A stretch of 64,000 nt of DNA from Augochlora pura (GCF_028453695.1 NC_135780.1:14104376-14168375), one strand, 5' to 3'. Shown: positions 20,893 through 32,716, counted from the stretch's first letter. Numbers and translations: made by a program. Notes: generated by a model not told the origin, from the letters alone.

Positions 20893-22091
20893 AATCGTCA
20901 CGAGCCCGCGCGGCTCCTTCTTTTCTTTCGTCGAGTCCTTCCTTGCGCCGCTGTCGGACAGTGGATCCATTTATTCGCAAATGCCAAGGCCGAGGGAAAG
21001 ATCGACGATCGGCCGGCCGGAGGTCGCCGGGATCTAACGACCTCCTATTCCTAGGCGCCTCGATCTCGCCGCGGCAATCCGATTCCCAGCCGAATTGCCG
21101 CGATACGACCGACCGAAATCTCCCAGCGAACACGTTTTACCGAAAACGAAACGCGCGGAAAACTTATGGACGCGTTCTTGGGATTAGGTTGGACACTCGT
21201 TTGCAACGTTCTTCCGCATTTCGTATCGATCTTCCCTTCTGTAACCGCCCGCGTTGCATCCTCTGTAATTGCAACCTGGAAATACAGGAAACTTTTTCTC
21301 GAAATTTAAGAAAACTTTCAATCACCAAGAACGGCCATATTAATTTGCTAAACATATTTGATCGAGCAAGAGGTTAACCGATTCGTTGACTCGTACTCGG
21401 ACCAGGTGGAGGCGGAGGATAGATGCGTTTGTCGCAGCTCGGGACGCGCGCCGTTTCGCAAAGCCGATATCGTGTCACGGAGGAAAATTTGTCTGGATTT
21501 CTCTGGATTTTCCACGCAGCAGAGCTACGCGTCGCTCGCAAAACAAGCGGAAATCCCGTGAAGGGTGACCCGACGCGCCCCCGGTGAATCGTGTCAGGAG
21601 GTCGACGAGCCGCGTCGCTTCATCCCTCACGCCTGTTAATGCCACAGTTTTCGACTGGCGGACGCGCGTCCACCGTTTTGCGACGACACGCGACAGGTGG
21701 GCATCGGCCCTCTCCAAAATCAATTCCGTTCCCCTCGAATATCTTGCCGATCGATTCGCTTTTAAAGCCGCGCAATTCTATAGGTCGCCTCCCAACAGAA
21801 ATAAATAACCGGACGTCTTCCGGGGCCGCTTCTTTCGAAAGGAAACGGCAATCGCTTCGCGGAAGCGATCGCTTCGAACGAACCGCGAAATTTCCCAGCC
21901 TGTGGCAGCCACGTGGCCACGCGGCCGTCGTCCCTCCCTCCTTTCTTCGCTTCCCTTCCACCGTCTGGTGAGAATACCGGCTGTTACGCAACCGTCCGTT
22001 AAGTGGCATACGCGAAGAACCCATTAGGTCTGCACGTGCTCCTTCCGGTTCTCGGTCGCGGGATTCGCGGCCGAGTCGCGTTAGCGTTTCC

Positions 22092-22130
22092 TCTCGAGTC
22101 TCTAGTCTCGAGACTCGAGACTCGAGACTC
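22092..22130. repeat. Palindromic CTCGAGA heptamer array
   Basis: Four to five copies; every unit contains TCTCGAGA, so the array (22105-22130 best) is self-complementary throughout and can fold as a hairpin or slip in register on either strand. Confidence 0.92.
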
Positions 22131-22741
22131 GGAAAGGATATATGTACGAAGGTACGCGGGATATTGCATAGGCTGCCCCTCGAACACGTGGCAGCCGCTG
22201 GCAGGACGTCTTCACTTTGAACGAGCACCCGGCCGCTCGGATACCTTCCTCGAGAGATAACGCTGCCGGGCAGAGATATATGAATACGCCTATCGATGCG
22301 GTCGTTCGGGACGAGGACGAGACAAGATAAATCAACTCGTCGATACGATTTCCTCGCGGCCGCCGATCCTGGAAATCCTTCCGCAACTTTGCCATTAATA
22401 TTGCGGCCCGGCCGCTCAACGGGTTATCCCCTGCAATTAATTCTTGGTCTCGCGGCACGCTCGCGAACCGATTCCTCTCGATTACTTCCCGAGACTTCTG
22501 CCAGACCGACGCTAATGTTTCCTGCAACATTTCTAGACTGTGGACTATTCAATATTCAACCTCTGCGAACGTCGATTAGGAGCCTCTGCCCCGTTGCTAT
22601 TATCGCGGCGCGGTATCGGACCCCGTTAATAGGGATCGATCGAGGACGCGCCGCAAAACTAGTATCGGCGAGTGAAAAAAGAATCGTGTTACCCGTTGAC
22701 GCGTGCGAGCTTACACGGTTTTGTCGAAGGGTGAGAGATTT

Positions 22742-22780
22742 CGAGGGCGAGCGCGAGGGCGAGGGCGAGGATGAGGGCGG
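22742..22780. repeat. GAGGGC hexamer repeat
   Basis: Five to six copies with GCGCGA and GAGGAT variants. Same unit family as 10142 and 46244. Confidence 0.85.
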
Positions 22781-22980
22781 GAGCGATGTCCGAGCGAGAG
22801 AGGCGATCGACGGGGCTGTGAGGGGTTGGGGGGCCATCGAGTGGAAACGAAACAGAGTCCACAGAGTCTCGGTACGAGTGTCGGCAGCCAATTCACGGTG
22901 TGCGGATAACATCGAATATTTTTCGAGCGAATGTTAACGGAAAACAAACGAAAAGGCGAACACGAAAAAAGGAAAGGAAA

Positions 22981-22989
22981 GCGAGCGAG

Positions 22990-23022
<33 letters not shown>
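22981..23022. repeat. GA microsatellite
   Basis: GCGA copies lead into about fourteen GA copies. Confidence 0.95.
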
Positions 23023-23024
<2 letters not shown>

Positions 23025-23260
23025 CCACCGATGGCGGCAAAGAGAGAAAACGGAGTTGCTGGGAGCCGGGGCGAAAGGGGATGGCGCAATGAACGGAGGG
23101 ACGAGGCGGGGGGAGGGGTGGGCGGCGATTCGTGGGTGGAGGACGCTAAAAGGCCTGGGACGAACTTTTCGACAATAACCGGCGGCGGGCAGGCGGTTAT
23201 TGAATTTTTATTGGCGACGACGAGTCAATTTGCGATTAAACCCTCTGGCCGGGTCCGCGC

Positions 23261-23317
23261 GCCCCTCGGAGCCCCTCGGAGCCCCTCGGAGCCCCGCGTA
23301 ACCCCTCGGAGCCCCCA
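23261..23317. repeat. GCCCCTCGGA decamer array
   Basis: Five and a half phased ten-base copies: three exact, the fourth GCCCCGCGTA, the fifth ACCCCTCGGA. The minus strand has G4 runs every ten bases, with six-base loops across the exact copies, a canonical quadruplex pattern. Confidence 0.95.
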
Positions 23318-23710
23318 GAAGCTGGAAGGTTGAACCGAGGCTGCGGCTCGTTGCAGCTCGTGCCAGGCTCGATGCGAGTTCGACAGTTTGCCCGAAGGAG
23401 GAGAGAGAGGACGTCTCCCGACCTCTCTTGTCCGTCCGACGAAGGACAATTCCATCGGCTAATGCGAAAGTTGGCTTCCGATACGGAGGAACGTTTGAGG
23501 GACACCAAATTATTACGTCCGTCAGGGAAATCCGCGGGATTTCAATGGGGCTGCTTCCTTTCGACTCCGATTGCTGGATTCGGACGCGAAGCGACGGCTG
23601 ACGCGATACGTCTTCCAACCGGCGATGCATCTCCTAGAGATCTCGCTCCTACCGTCGCCAACGATTTCAGCCACGGGATCACCGCTCGGCATTACTCGTA
23701 GAAAATTAGT

Positions 23711-23725
23711 TTCTTCTTCTTCTTC
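23711..23725. repeat. TTC trinucleotide microsatellite
   Basis: Five copies of TTC in unique sequence. Confidence 0.85.
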
Positions 23726-25222
23726 AAAGCCAACCGTTTTGCACGTAAAATCCATGACATTTGAAGAAACACCGCGTACCCTCGCAGCGATCCCTCGAGT
23801 AAAGAGCACGCAGCGTGCACAGCCTCGTCGAGTCGGTTTTCCTCTGGATTCGCGCAAATACCATCGGTCTAATTATTGGCGGCTGTTACGTAGTCGAAAT
23901 GCTGGAAATATCGCGTCGCGGCAAGATGTCCGCGTTCGCCGGCCAGCCTGTAAATCGTCCTGCATAACGTGCGCAGAAATTAACGACGCTTTCAGCGAAT
24001 CGTTATCCACTCCCGCTGTCCGCGCTATGTTTTATAGCGTTAGAAACTTCGGGACCGGGCATTATCGCGGAACGTTCGATATCTTTGTGCATTGTATTTC
24101 CCGATCGATCGCCGACGGCTCGCGATTTTTCTAATCTAAACGATTCCGCTTCGCGTTTCGCGTGCGCTAAAAAGCTGCTGGATACAAAATCAAAAATTCC
24201 TTCTCCGTTGATTTTGGTTTTCTCGGCGCGGAGAACGCATTGGTTGGATGGAAGCGAGCATCGAAGCGTTGTTTCACAATTTCCGAAATAAAAACGAACA
24301 AGAAGGAGAAGCGGGAGGAGCAAGAGAAGAAGGAGCGTAATTTCGCAAGCGCGCATGTGTGCTCTCTCTCTCTCGGGTCGATCCTAATTGCAAGCGCGAT
24401 ATAGGCTCGCGATCGCGCGCGTGCACGCGGCGCTATTTATCGGCGAAAAGTGCAGGACCGTAAATCGGAGGTTAACGTTTGTCTCGGCGTTAACCTTTTC
24501 CGCGTGAGGCGTCGACACCTCAGATAAGGAACGTCTGTTAAGGTACATGCATCCGAGTCTAATAAGCTTCTCCTCGGTTTCTACGAGATAAATATCGGCG
24601 AGCGAGCCGGTATGTATCCCGTGCAGCCTCGCCGGGTGATTTACAAGTATTCTGCATCGGCAGATCGTTGGGAAAATTATCCCCCGTAAAAATCCCGACC
24701 GGCGAAACTGTTCGGGATCGATCGCGGATAACCTTCTCCAGAAAATGGCGGAAATTTGCGTAACCGCGACGATACCTCCGCCGGAACGTTCTCGTCCTCG
24801 GCGTACTCGACGCGTTATTTTAAAAACCGCGTCGATACTTTCTCGGCGGCAGTCGTTTTCTCGAGCGCGCGATTTTTCTTGGCCGTTCGACGGAGCCTCC
24901 TCCAAAAGAGAGAGAGAGAAAGGGAGATCCATCGTTTCGAGGCGGCAGCAACCGGATGCAGCCGATTGTCGCGAACCGGCCAAAAATGGTACGAGTCTCT
25001 CTCCCGACCAGGAAGACCGCGGGGCGCTGGGAGCTCGAAAGAAAAGAGACCGTCTAAAAATACACGCTCGACTCTAGGTGGGAATGATTCGGTATCTCGT
25101 AGGACGTCACGGGGGTCTGAAATATGAGAGATACGACGGACCTCGCCCCCGTACCATCCCATTCCCTCGATGGTGCATTAGCGCTAATCTCCGCTCTTTA
25201 GTCCTCTCTTTATCTTTTCTGG

Positions 25223-25330
25223 CCTCGTCCTCGTCCCCGTCCCCGTCCACGTCCTTCTCTCCTCCGCCTCCTCCTCCTCCTCCTACTCCTCCTCCTCCTC
25301 CTCCTCGCCGTCCTCGTCCTCGTCCGCCTC
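25223..25330. repeat. CGTCCC hexamer and CTC trinucleotide tract
   Basis: CGTCCT/CGTCCC hexamers (25223-25253), then long CTC/TCC runs (25258-25306), then hexamers again. The long poly-proline reading on plus and poly-Gly/Arg reading on minus come from composition. Confidence 0.88.
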
Positions 25331-25465
25331 TTTTCCGCCGGTCGCCTCGCCGCTCCTCGCCGCATCTCGACCGTTCTTCGTGGGTCCCCCCTGTTCTAGC
25401 CACCCGGGGGAACGAGTTCGAGCTCGTCGGGGAGCATGTATTATACCTGTTCGTTCGCAGCCCAC

Positions 25466-25494
25466 CTCGGGACTCGGGACTCGGGAGGACTCGG
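25466..25494. repeat. GACTCGG heptamer repeat
   Basis: Three copies plus a partial copy. Confidence 0.82.
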
Positions 25495-26187
25495 CGGGCC
25501 ACCTTTATCGGCGTCATCTAATCGGCGCGATCCGTTATTTGGTGGCTTCGGTGGGTGCATTGTAGGTACGTGTGCGCGAACGATGCCCAGCGTCCCCGGG
25601 CCCGCCAGAGTTTTGACACTCGGAATCTCATTAGCGATCGTGAAATCTACTCCGGTCGGCCCACTCTCGTCGGGCCCTGGCCTCGAGAGAGCTCCGGGGC
25701 CTCGGGCCTGGGATTACGAGCGGACCCCGAAGCTGGAAGGTGCGGGGCCCGTGAACGAATTCCTCGGGATTTCACGCCGAGCTCCCCTCGACCCCTCGGC
25801 CACCGTCCGGCTAATTATATAATACGACTCGACGGGACCTGGCTGGGTGGGGCTCGCGCTCGTTCCCGGTCCCCCCATCCCCCCGCGCCAGCCTTTAATG
25901 AAGTGTTTGGGGGAGTTTATGTGCCCCCTGCCTCCGCTTCCAATTTGTTTCCTCGTTTAACGCGGTGGGTCGGGGTCGTTTCGGAGACTTTGTTGCCGTC
26001 GGGTTGGTAGCTCGATGGATACGCCGCGTTCCACGCTTGGGACGGGGGACACAAGCTGTCGTTAACCGATCAGTCGGCCGACGACCCTCTCTCGCACTCC
26101 TCCTCCTTCTCGCAAGTTTGCGAATCCGCGAACCGCCAATCGACGAATCGCCGAAGGAAATCGTTGCATCGACTTGTCGATGAATCA

Positions 26188-26211
26188 TTATCTTTCTTAT
26201 CGCGGCTTATC
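26188..26211 (-). promoter_or_regulatory. Three GATAA cores in 24 bases
   Basis: TTATC at 26188 and CTTATC at 26196 and 26206 give three minus-strand GATAA cores at about ten-base spacing, roughly one helical turn. A possible GATA-factor cluster, from motif evidence only. Confidence 0.25.
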
Positions 26212-27221
26212 GTTGCCCCGCGAACCTTTGCGGGAAATAAAAAACAGCCGATTCGGAAAATCCCGAGTTACGTAACCGTTGGAGCGTTCGTTTTCGTTCC
26301 GATAGGCGAGAAATAACGTTCGCTCGTTCGACGACCGCTTTTACCGGGTTTCTCGAAACGAATAAAACCTGTTTAAACGGAATTTTTCTCGTCGAAGGGG
26401 AACCCTCGCGGAGCAAACAATTTAGGGTACGTCGTGATGGGGAAGGCAAGTTGGTATCGCGATCGAATCTCGGGCATCAGCCGCGGTGAATTACCCGCGG
26501 AGAAGCTATCGGTAACTAGCCGAAAGTAGAGTGTCGATATCACACGTCGTAGGACATCGGCAGTCTCGTTGAAATGCTCAGATAACGGGGTCCGTAATGG
26601 CGGCAAGTTCCGCGTCGCGGAGCGAAGCGGCGCGGCGGTTCCCTGGAATCAATGAATCCGAACGCGATAATGCCAACTTCTGCCAAGAACCGAGTCACCG
26701 CTTCTCCGAGTCGTCGCCTAATCGGCCGATATACCCCTTTCGAGTCGGCTGAGAAGCGGGTCCCTTCCAGCAGCCATCCGCGAGGAACGCGCCATCCTCC
26801 GCTCGTCTCGAGGGGTGACTAAACGTTTGCGGCGTGTCACAGGACTTGGGGCGGCTCGACGGCAACCGAAACGCCGTCGGTGCCCCCACCTACTTTTCCG
26901 TGGCCTCGACGAGTGCCTCGCGATCTATCTGGAAAGATTAGGACCTCCGGAGGAGGATCGATTCTGTCTGCTGCCGAATTCGCGAGCGGAACGCGTCCGT
27001 GGAGCTCGAGAGGGCCGAAAATCGGTGTCGGCCGGGCCGGCGTAAAACGCGGGAAAAGTTTCGCGGCAGATAAGCGAAAGGAGCGAGGACAACAGGGGGT
27101 CATAGGAACGCGTTTGGCTTCGACGCGCGCTAGATGGGCGATACGTCGTTACACCTAGGTCCGCGACACCCGCGGGGACGAGAGAGAGAGCGAGAGAGCG
27201 TGGTGCGGTGCGGCGGTCGGA

Positions 27222-27249
27222 AGGCGGCAGGCGGCAGGCGGAAGGCGGA
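27222..27249. repeat. GGCGGCA / GGCGGAA heptamer array
   Basis: Four copies alternating between the two variants, next to a short GA tract (27180-27199). Confidence 0.88.
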
Positions 27250-27392
27250 AGAGAGACGAGGCGCGAAGCGCAAAGCGCGAAGGGGTGCCGCCGCCCGTTG
27301 GAACGAGCGAGAGGCAGAGTTTGACAGATCTTCATAAAGGCACACACAACTGTGCCGCGGCGATAAGGGAATCGGGAGCAGGCATCTCGTCT

Positions 27393-27426
27393 CCCCCGCC
27401 CCCCGCCCCCTCTCGTCCCCGTCCCC
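27393..27426 (-). repeat. C-run tract, quadruplex motif on minus strand
   Basis: Runs of C5, C6, C5, C4 and C4 are separated by one, one, six and two bases, so the minus strand fits the canonical four-run pattern with a spare run. Confidence 0.82.
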
Positions 27427-27689
27427 TCTGGTCCCCCGCCGGCCCCGCGCTCCTCCTCCCACGCGGCGGGAGCCAGCCGCGCGGTCCACCCGTCGGCCAC
27501 CCCCGTAGGGGCTTGGAAAGGGGTGCGCGGGAGAGGGATAGAAGCACGGGCACTCAGTCAGTACGCTGCTATCATTTTTCCACACGAGTGGGCGGCGGCG
27601 TCGGTGGTTCCTGGGTGGTACTACGCTTCTGCTCCTCTTCCGCCCTGCTTCCCTCTCTATTCCGCCCCAAGCCGCGGCCAGGACGTCTC

Positions 27690-27714
27690 TCGCCTCGCCT
27701 CGCCTCGCCTCGCC
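27690..27714. repeat. CGCCT pentamer array
   Basis: Four to five exact copies, the same unit as 20870, 38121, 56880 and 60915. Confidence 0.94.
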
Positions 27715-28906
27715 ACTCTGCACAGCTCCTCGCGCTTCCAGGCGAGTCGAGAGCAGAGAGTCGCGGCGCTTTGCGATCTCCCGCCAGAACCGGGAAGATC
27801 GTGCTTCATTTTCGGTTAGCTATCGGGACCGTTCGGCTTTCGGAGGTGGAGGCTTTCAGGAATGTTCGATGGTCCGTTGTTTCGAACTTGGTCCGACGTC
27901 CGAGAAAATTAGGGGGTTCGTAGATTGGAAGATGCAGGGGAAATTGTTCGCGTTGGAGAAACGGATCGGAGAGAAAAGTCGAAGCCGAAGAAACACAGCC
28001 GGTCGACGGCCCGAAGCCGCGATCGGTCGAGAAACGAGAGATGGATCGTCGGAATCAATTCCAGCGGGCACGATCATTTTTCTATTTTCCGTCGCTTATA
28101 TTTCGCTATTATTTTCACGGCTCGCGATAAATCGAGCATCGTCGCCTGCAACCGACCACCTCGGGCCACCCACGCGCGTCCAACTTCCCCCCCGCCCCGT
28201 TACATTCTACGCCGTTACAAATCGCTCCGACTGTCTAGCGCGGTGTTCTCTCCGGGCGATGATCGAGCGCGGCTTCGCCAGAAGGATTCCTGCTCTATGG
28301 TGATAAGGAACGGAACGATTTCTTAAGGCGGATTCCCCTGAAACCCGGTGAAGAACGGACCGATGTCCTGTCCGATGCTTTTTCGATCCGACGCGCCGCC
28401 CAGCGACCGCCGACCGCTTTCTCATTTTCACCGGCGTTCCCCTTTTTTCTCTTTTCTATCCGACTGGGGTAGATCGTGAATTATCGCGGTGGAACGCGGA
28501 CGCGATTTACCAACCGCACCCTACCCGTCGCGTTAATTGTCAGATTCCGGACAATAATAATCTTATAATAATTTTCGAATAACCAAGAATCATTTGAAAG
28601 TAAAGTTTTTCCGGACATGCGCGATAGAGAAACAGCACGAGTGGACAACCAACGGTCGACGGAGGGTCAGCGAACGTCTCTCGAGGGCTAATTGCCGAAG
28701 GAGCGATTTTTGTGGACCACCCATCGGGCACCCTCGATAAATCACCGCGTCACCCGACTCCGGACGTGGATAAGGAGGTTCGAATAAGAATAAAGTGTCC
28801 TCTAGACGCGGCGGCAGCGCGCGCCCCGCATCGTGGATTCCAGTCACGTGTCCTATCGGAAATTAGAGCCGCGTCAAGTCGAGCGAGCCCGGCTCTCGTC
28901 TCCCGT

Positions 28907-28944
28907 TCCACCCTTTCCACCCTTTCCACCCTCTCCACCCTTTT
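28907..28944. repeat. TTCCACCCT nonamer array
   Basis: Four nine-base copies with a CTCCACCCT variant. The minus strand carries GGG every nine bases with six-base loops, a canonical quadruplex pattern. Confidence 0.94.
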
Positions 28945-29084
28945 CGCCCCACTCCGAGGACTGACTCCGAAGTTACGGGGTTGCGAACGACCACTTGGTC
29001 GGAGAGACGAGAGGAGCCGCTCCGCCGGTTATACGATCCAGATCGGTTTTCTCGAGCGGCCGAGCCGGGTCGGGCTTGCTCTTA

Positions 29085-29106
29085 CCGAACCGAACCGAAC
29101 CGAACC
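29085..29106. repeat. CCGAA pentamer array
   Basis: Four exact copies plus a partial copy. Confidence 0.94.
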
Positions 29107-29257
29107 CTCCCCGAGACCTCGAGGAGGGCTCTCGAGCGCTTCCTGCAAATCTTCCACCGTTTCCACGGTGGACCGTTTCATCGATCACGGGACTCTTGCT
29201 AGCGCTCGTCTAGTTTCCCGTCGATCCTCGCACTCTTTCCGCGCCCCCAGATTTATC

Positions 29258-29288
29258 GCCTCTCTCCCTCTCTCTCTCTCTCTCTCTC
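29258..29288. repeat. CT microsatellite
   Basis: CT copies with one CTCCCT interruption. Confidence 0.93.
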
Positions 29289-30002
29289 CGCGTTTTCTCC
29301 GCGGCTGTCGTCGGTCGACCGCCTATCGCGATTATTAAAGTATTTTCGAGCGTCGAAATTGGAAGAAATACGCCCAGGACGCGTCGCGAAGAGGGCGAGG
29401 AGCGGCCCCGTCGGAAGAGCACGCGGCGCAAAGTCCTCGCGATCCGCGATAACTCGAAAACCGCAGGACGGTCGCCGCGTTGGCCGCTGGAAAAAGGCAG
29501 GGGCGGCTCGAGGGTGGAAGGAAGGAGGATGGGGATGATCGGCCGAGGGAACGAAGATGAAGCCCGTCGCGGCGCCCGCGGGAGTGAAAAAGCTGCTGGC
29601 GTCGGCTGGATGGATTTCCAAGCGCGAATCGACAATAATTGTCTGAATCGGGCGTGCTCGTCGAGCCGGGCCCCCTTCTGTCCGCCCCTCGGCCTGCTGC
29701 CGGTTAGCCACCCGTTCCACGTTCGCCGCGTTCGCCTCGTTCCCCGCTCCAGGCCGCCGCGGCAGCAGCGCGAACCTTTGCCCGCCACCGCCACCGCCGC
29801 GCTGCTCGCCCGCGATGCTAGTCGGAACCCGGCCTGAAAAGAGAGTCTCTGGTTGCGCGAGAGAGGGTGGTTACCGTTCGTTCGAAACGAAACGAGCCGA
29901 AAGACAAAGGAGCATCCCGTTCGTCGAATCGCACGCCCCGGCGTCGTCGAGCATGGCGTATCTACATCCCCCCGGCACGGTCTATTCACAAAGTCCCTTG
30001 TA

Positions 30003-30038
30003 CTCGCGCCTCGCGCCTCGCGCCTCGCGCCTCGCGCC
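30003..30038. repeat. CTCGCGC heptamer array
   Basis: Five exact copies. It is the reverse complement, in another phase, of the GAGGCGC array at 54276-54301. Confidence 0.95.
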
Positions 30039-30052
30039 GCCAACACTCGAGG

Positions 30053-30098
30053 ACGAGAGAGAGAGAGAGAGAGAGCAAGAGGGACGAGAATGAGAGAG
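30053..30098. repeat. GA microsatellite
   Basis: Pure GA to 30076, then a GGACGAGAATGAG interruption and a second GA run. It lies only about 15 bases after the heptamer array. Confidence 0.93.
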
Positions 30099-30507
30099 AG
30101 AGGCCCGGCCAACGATTATTGCCGATACATCCACTCGGCGTCGGCATGCCTACTCTACTCTCTCTCCTTTTCATTCCGTTACTTCAGCTCTGCTAGCTCC
30201 GGCCAGAGATTAGCTCCGAGCCAGTCGCGCACCACCTCCTCCACGTTCTCATCCTCCTCGTCGACGTCGTTTTCCACCCCCTCGACGCCGCGTCTCCGCC
30301 AGCTCGGTGCTCGGCATCTCGCACGAGCGACACCGGCAGCCGAAGAAGAGGACGTGTGTCGAGAAAAATGTGCCCGCCGGAAGATCGATCGGCTTCGAGA
30401 AACCCGACGATTGTCTTCCCGGCCGCCTGCTCGAAAGCCCGATGGATATTGAATTACCCAGGGCTTTTTTTAGCTGATGCGGACGCCGATGGCGGCTCGA
30501 CACGCTC

Positions 30508-30550
<43 letters not shown>
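30508..30550. repeat. GAC trinucleotide microsatellite
   Basis: About fourteen exact GAC/CGA copies. Frames read poly-Asp, poly-Arg or poly-Thr. Flanking frames show no conserved protein, so I do not call it an exon. Confidence 0.96.
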
Positions 30551-30551
<1 letters not shown>

Positions 30552-30847
30552 CTTTGTGCTAAGTCGCCGCGAAATAATGCTCTCAACGATTCAGCTGTTC
30601 GACAGATTGGGGGTGCTGCTGCGCTCTGCTATTTTCGAAGATACACGCTTTCGACGGATGCTCTCCGCTGCGAACGCGGGTTCGAGCCGCGTCGACGGAA
30701 TCTCGTGTCGTGGAAGCACCTGCGTGCCAGTTGGACGAGACGGTGAGTTTCTCGTCGAGAGATCGTGGAAAACGGAAAACAGTGAATAGGACGAGGAAAG
30801 ATTTCCCGACAAGGGGGACCGGTCATTACCGGCGTCGCTACCACCGC

Positions 30848-30872
30848 CGCCTGCCTGCCTGCCTGCCTGCCA
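30848..30872. repeat. GCCT tetranucleotide repeat
   Basis: Five copies followed by two CATCGC units. Confidence 0.92.
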
Positions 30873-31430
30873 TCGCCATCGCCACCGCGGAAACGAGATT
30901 TACGATTTCACCGCGAAGGCTTTCCCTACGGTGCACGCCACCTATCCGTTTTTGGTGGCACAGTGGATGCCCTTAAATGGTCTCGCCCCGTCTCTCTATC
31001 TCTATCGTGATACGCGACGCGCACCCACGCACGCCGCGTCGCGCTGCACCGCGCGGGTTTCCGCGGGCCGCGGATGTTGCGCTCGGCCGGCCTTAATGTC
31101 TCACGATTGTATTCAGAAACCGGGGTTCTTTTTTTCCACGGACTCTGTTCCAGCGTGGTGCGCCCGGAGCTGGATACCTCCACCGTTTCCTCGTCCTCCT
31201 TCTTTTTTCTCTCTCTCCCTCCTCGCTCTTCTTTTCCCTGACTTCCACCTGGCCAGCGACGGTGGAAACGCGATGCTCGAGAGTCGAACCGAGGAAACGC
31301 TTCCACAATCAGAGATTTTTCTTTCGCCTTTACCGGAATGCCTCCTCGTCGATCCGCTTCCGCGTTGCTCGTTGTTTAGACGAGCTCGTCGACGGCATTT
31401 AACCGTCCAAGCCGATTTCGAGGAGGAATC

Positions 31431-31456
31431 GAGAGAGAGAGAGAGAGAGAGAGAGT
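31431..31456. repeat. GA microsatellite
   Basis: Twelve to thirteen GA copies ending in GTGAGTTC. That ending matches a splice donor, but it sits in low-complexity sequence. Confidence 0.95.
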
Positions 31457-31767
31457 GAGTTCTTGTCGCAAGAAGATCGAACGTTCGAGGAACGCCGGAC
31501 AGACAGCCGACCGGTATCGATAAGCCAGCCGATTAAATAATGATCTCGCTCGGAGGTAATGATTCGCGAGGGATCAACCCTTAGAGCGACGATACGCGCG
31601 GCCTAATAAATTCCTGGTCGCCGGAAATATTCAATTACACGATCCATTCCGGCCTTCAGCGGGCAACGTATCGCGATCCAACGCAACTGGAACATTTTCA
31701 ACCAAACTCGATCCATTATTCACAACTAATCGCTCATGAATCAATAGGCAGCCGGGATCGCGAGCCC

Positions 31768-31822
31768 GCCGAAACGAAACGAAACAATCGCTCGCGTCGC
31801 GTCGCGTCGCGTCCCGTCGCGA
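31768..31822. repeat. CGAAA then GCGTC pentamer arrays
   Basis: Three CGAAA copies (31770-31785), then after 12 bases five GCGTC/TCGCG copies (31794-31822). Two unrelated pentamers side by side. Confidence 0.85.
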
Positions 31823-32065
31823 CGAGTCGGCTCGTGTCGGCCGGCTGCGCCGGTGTGTACGAGGGGATTAACACCGACGGATCTAGCATTTTATTCCCCG
31901 ACAAACGAGCGGCCGTATCTTTCGAACAAAAAGAACAAAACAACAACGCGACCCGTCACAGAACGATCTCGGCCGATTTCCATTCCTGGTCGAGCGCGAG
32001 GCTCTTTCACCGAAACGCGCTTCCACGGCAACTCGACTACGAAACTCGCCTAACTCTGTACCCGT

Positions 32066-32092
32066 ATCTCTCTCTCTCGCGCGCGCGCGCGC
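32066..32092. repeat. CT to CG alternating tract
   Basis: (TC)6 changes directly into (CG)7 (32078-32092). The alternating CG run is the longest in the window and has Z-DNA potential. Confidence 0.94.
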
Positions 32093-32465
32093 CCACCGCG
32101 ATAATAACCAGCCACGCCGCGCCGGTTACAAGATTTATTTCTGCTCTCGGCGACGCGGGACGCGCGACGCCGTAACTTTTCCATCACTCGTTCATCTTTC
32201 TCCGGTTCCGAAACAGCTCGCGATCACCGTTCAATCCCGCGGTTTCAATTTTTCCCTCGCCCGTTAAATCGGCAAATTGTCGCGTTTGTTACCGCGACCG
32301 TTTCGTCTCTTCGGGCTGGATCTCCCGCTCCGAATTATTCGGACCGGTCGCGTCGCACTTTATTCCGCATCCGAAAGAAAAATGTGCTCTGGCCGATGGA
32401 AATTTTTGTACGACTTGTTGCCGTGCCGGGGCGCGCGGAGAGATCGCTCGCGGGATCGCGATCCG

Positions 32466-32500
32466 TCTCTCTCTCTTTCTCTCTCTCTCACTCTCTCTCC
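32466..32500. repeat. CT microsatellite
   Basis: Imperfect CT run with TTTCT and CACTC interruptions. Confidence 0.9.
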
Positions 32501-32672
32501 GTCGATCGCGGCTTTCTCCTGGAGGAAGATCTAGTCATCGCGGAGGTAATCGGCTAACTGTAAATGATAATTCCCTAGCGCAGAGTTTTCCGCGGGATCG
32601 GCCAACTCCTACGCGAACGGCTTAATCCGAGAACGATCTATCTGTAGCTGAGTTTCGATCGTTTGCCGGTTG

Positions 32673-32681
<9 letters not shown>

Positions 32682-32715
<34 letters not shown>

Positions 32716-32716
32716 G
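32682..32716. repeat. CT microsatellite
   Basis: Fourteen exact CT copies, then TTTCTCT. Confidence 0.95.

Larger units (their letters stand above)
19101..25500. other. Gene-free block 4
   Basis: No gene is supported. Bases 19390-20850 and 20900-22090 form the longest repeat-poor stretch of the window and contain one long open frame (19967-20785). An acceptor-like GGTTTCCGTTTCAG ends at 19700, with a donor-like AGGTAATC 41 bases later. Bases 23330-24900 are mostly unique and more AT-rich. Confidence 0.6.
25501..31700. other. Gene-free block 5
   Basis: No gene is supported. Unique stretches: 25500-27170, 27720-28900, 29300-29990 and 31460-31790. Three CTTATC-type sites cluster at 26188-26211. 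A C-rich tract at 27393-27426 is a minus-strand quadruplex motif. The minus-strand frame at 29210-30112 spans several arrays and is not credible. Confidence 0.6.

Noticed and set aside
29210..30112. A 300-codon minus-strand open frame
   Set aside because: Runs through GA, CTCGCGC and CT arrays with Arg-Glu and Ser-Leu tails; low-complexity artefact.
30508..30550. Poly-Asp reading of a GAC repeat as a coding acidic tract
   Set aside because: Frames on either side have no recognisable protein and all three frames are equally open across the repeat.
30672..30692. GGGTTCGAGCC string resembling a tRNA T-arm and B-box
   Set aside because: The G53-C61 stem does not pair in the required register, and there is no A-box, anticodon arm or terminator around it.
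31440..31462. GAGAGTGAGTTC splice donor
   Set aside because: It lies at the end of a GA microsatellite, where such matches arise trivially.
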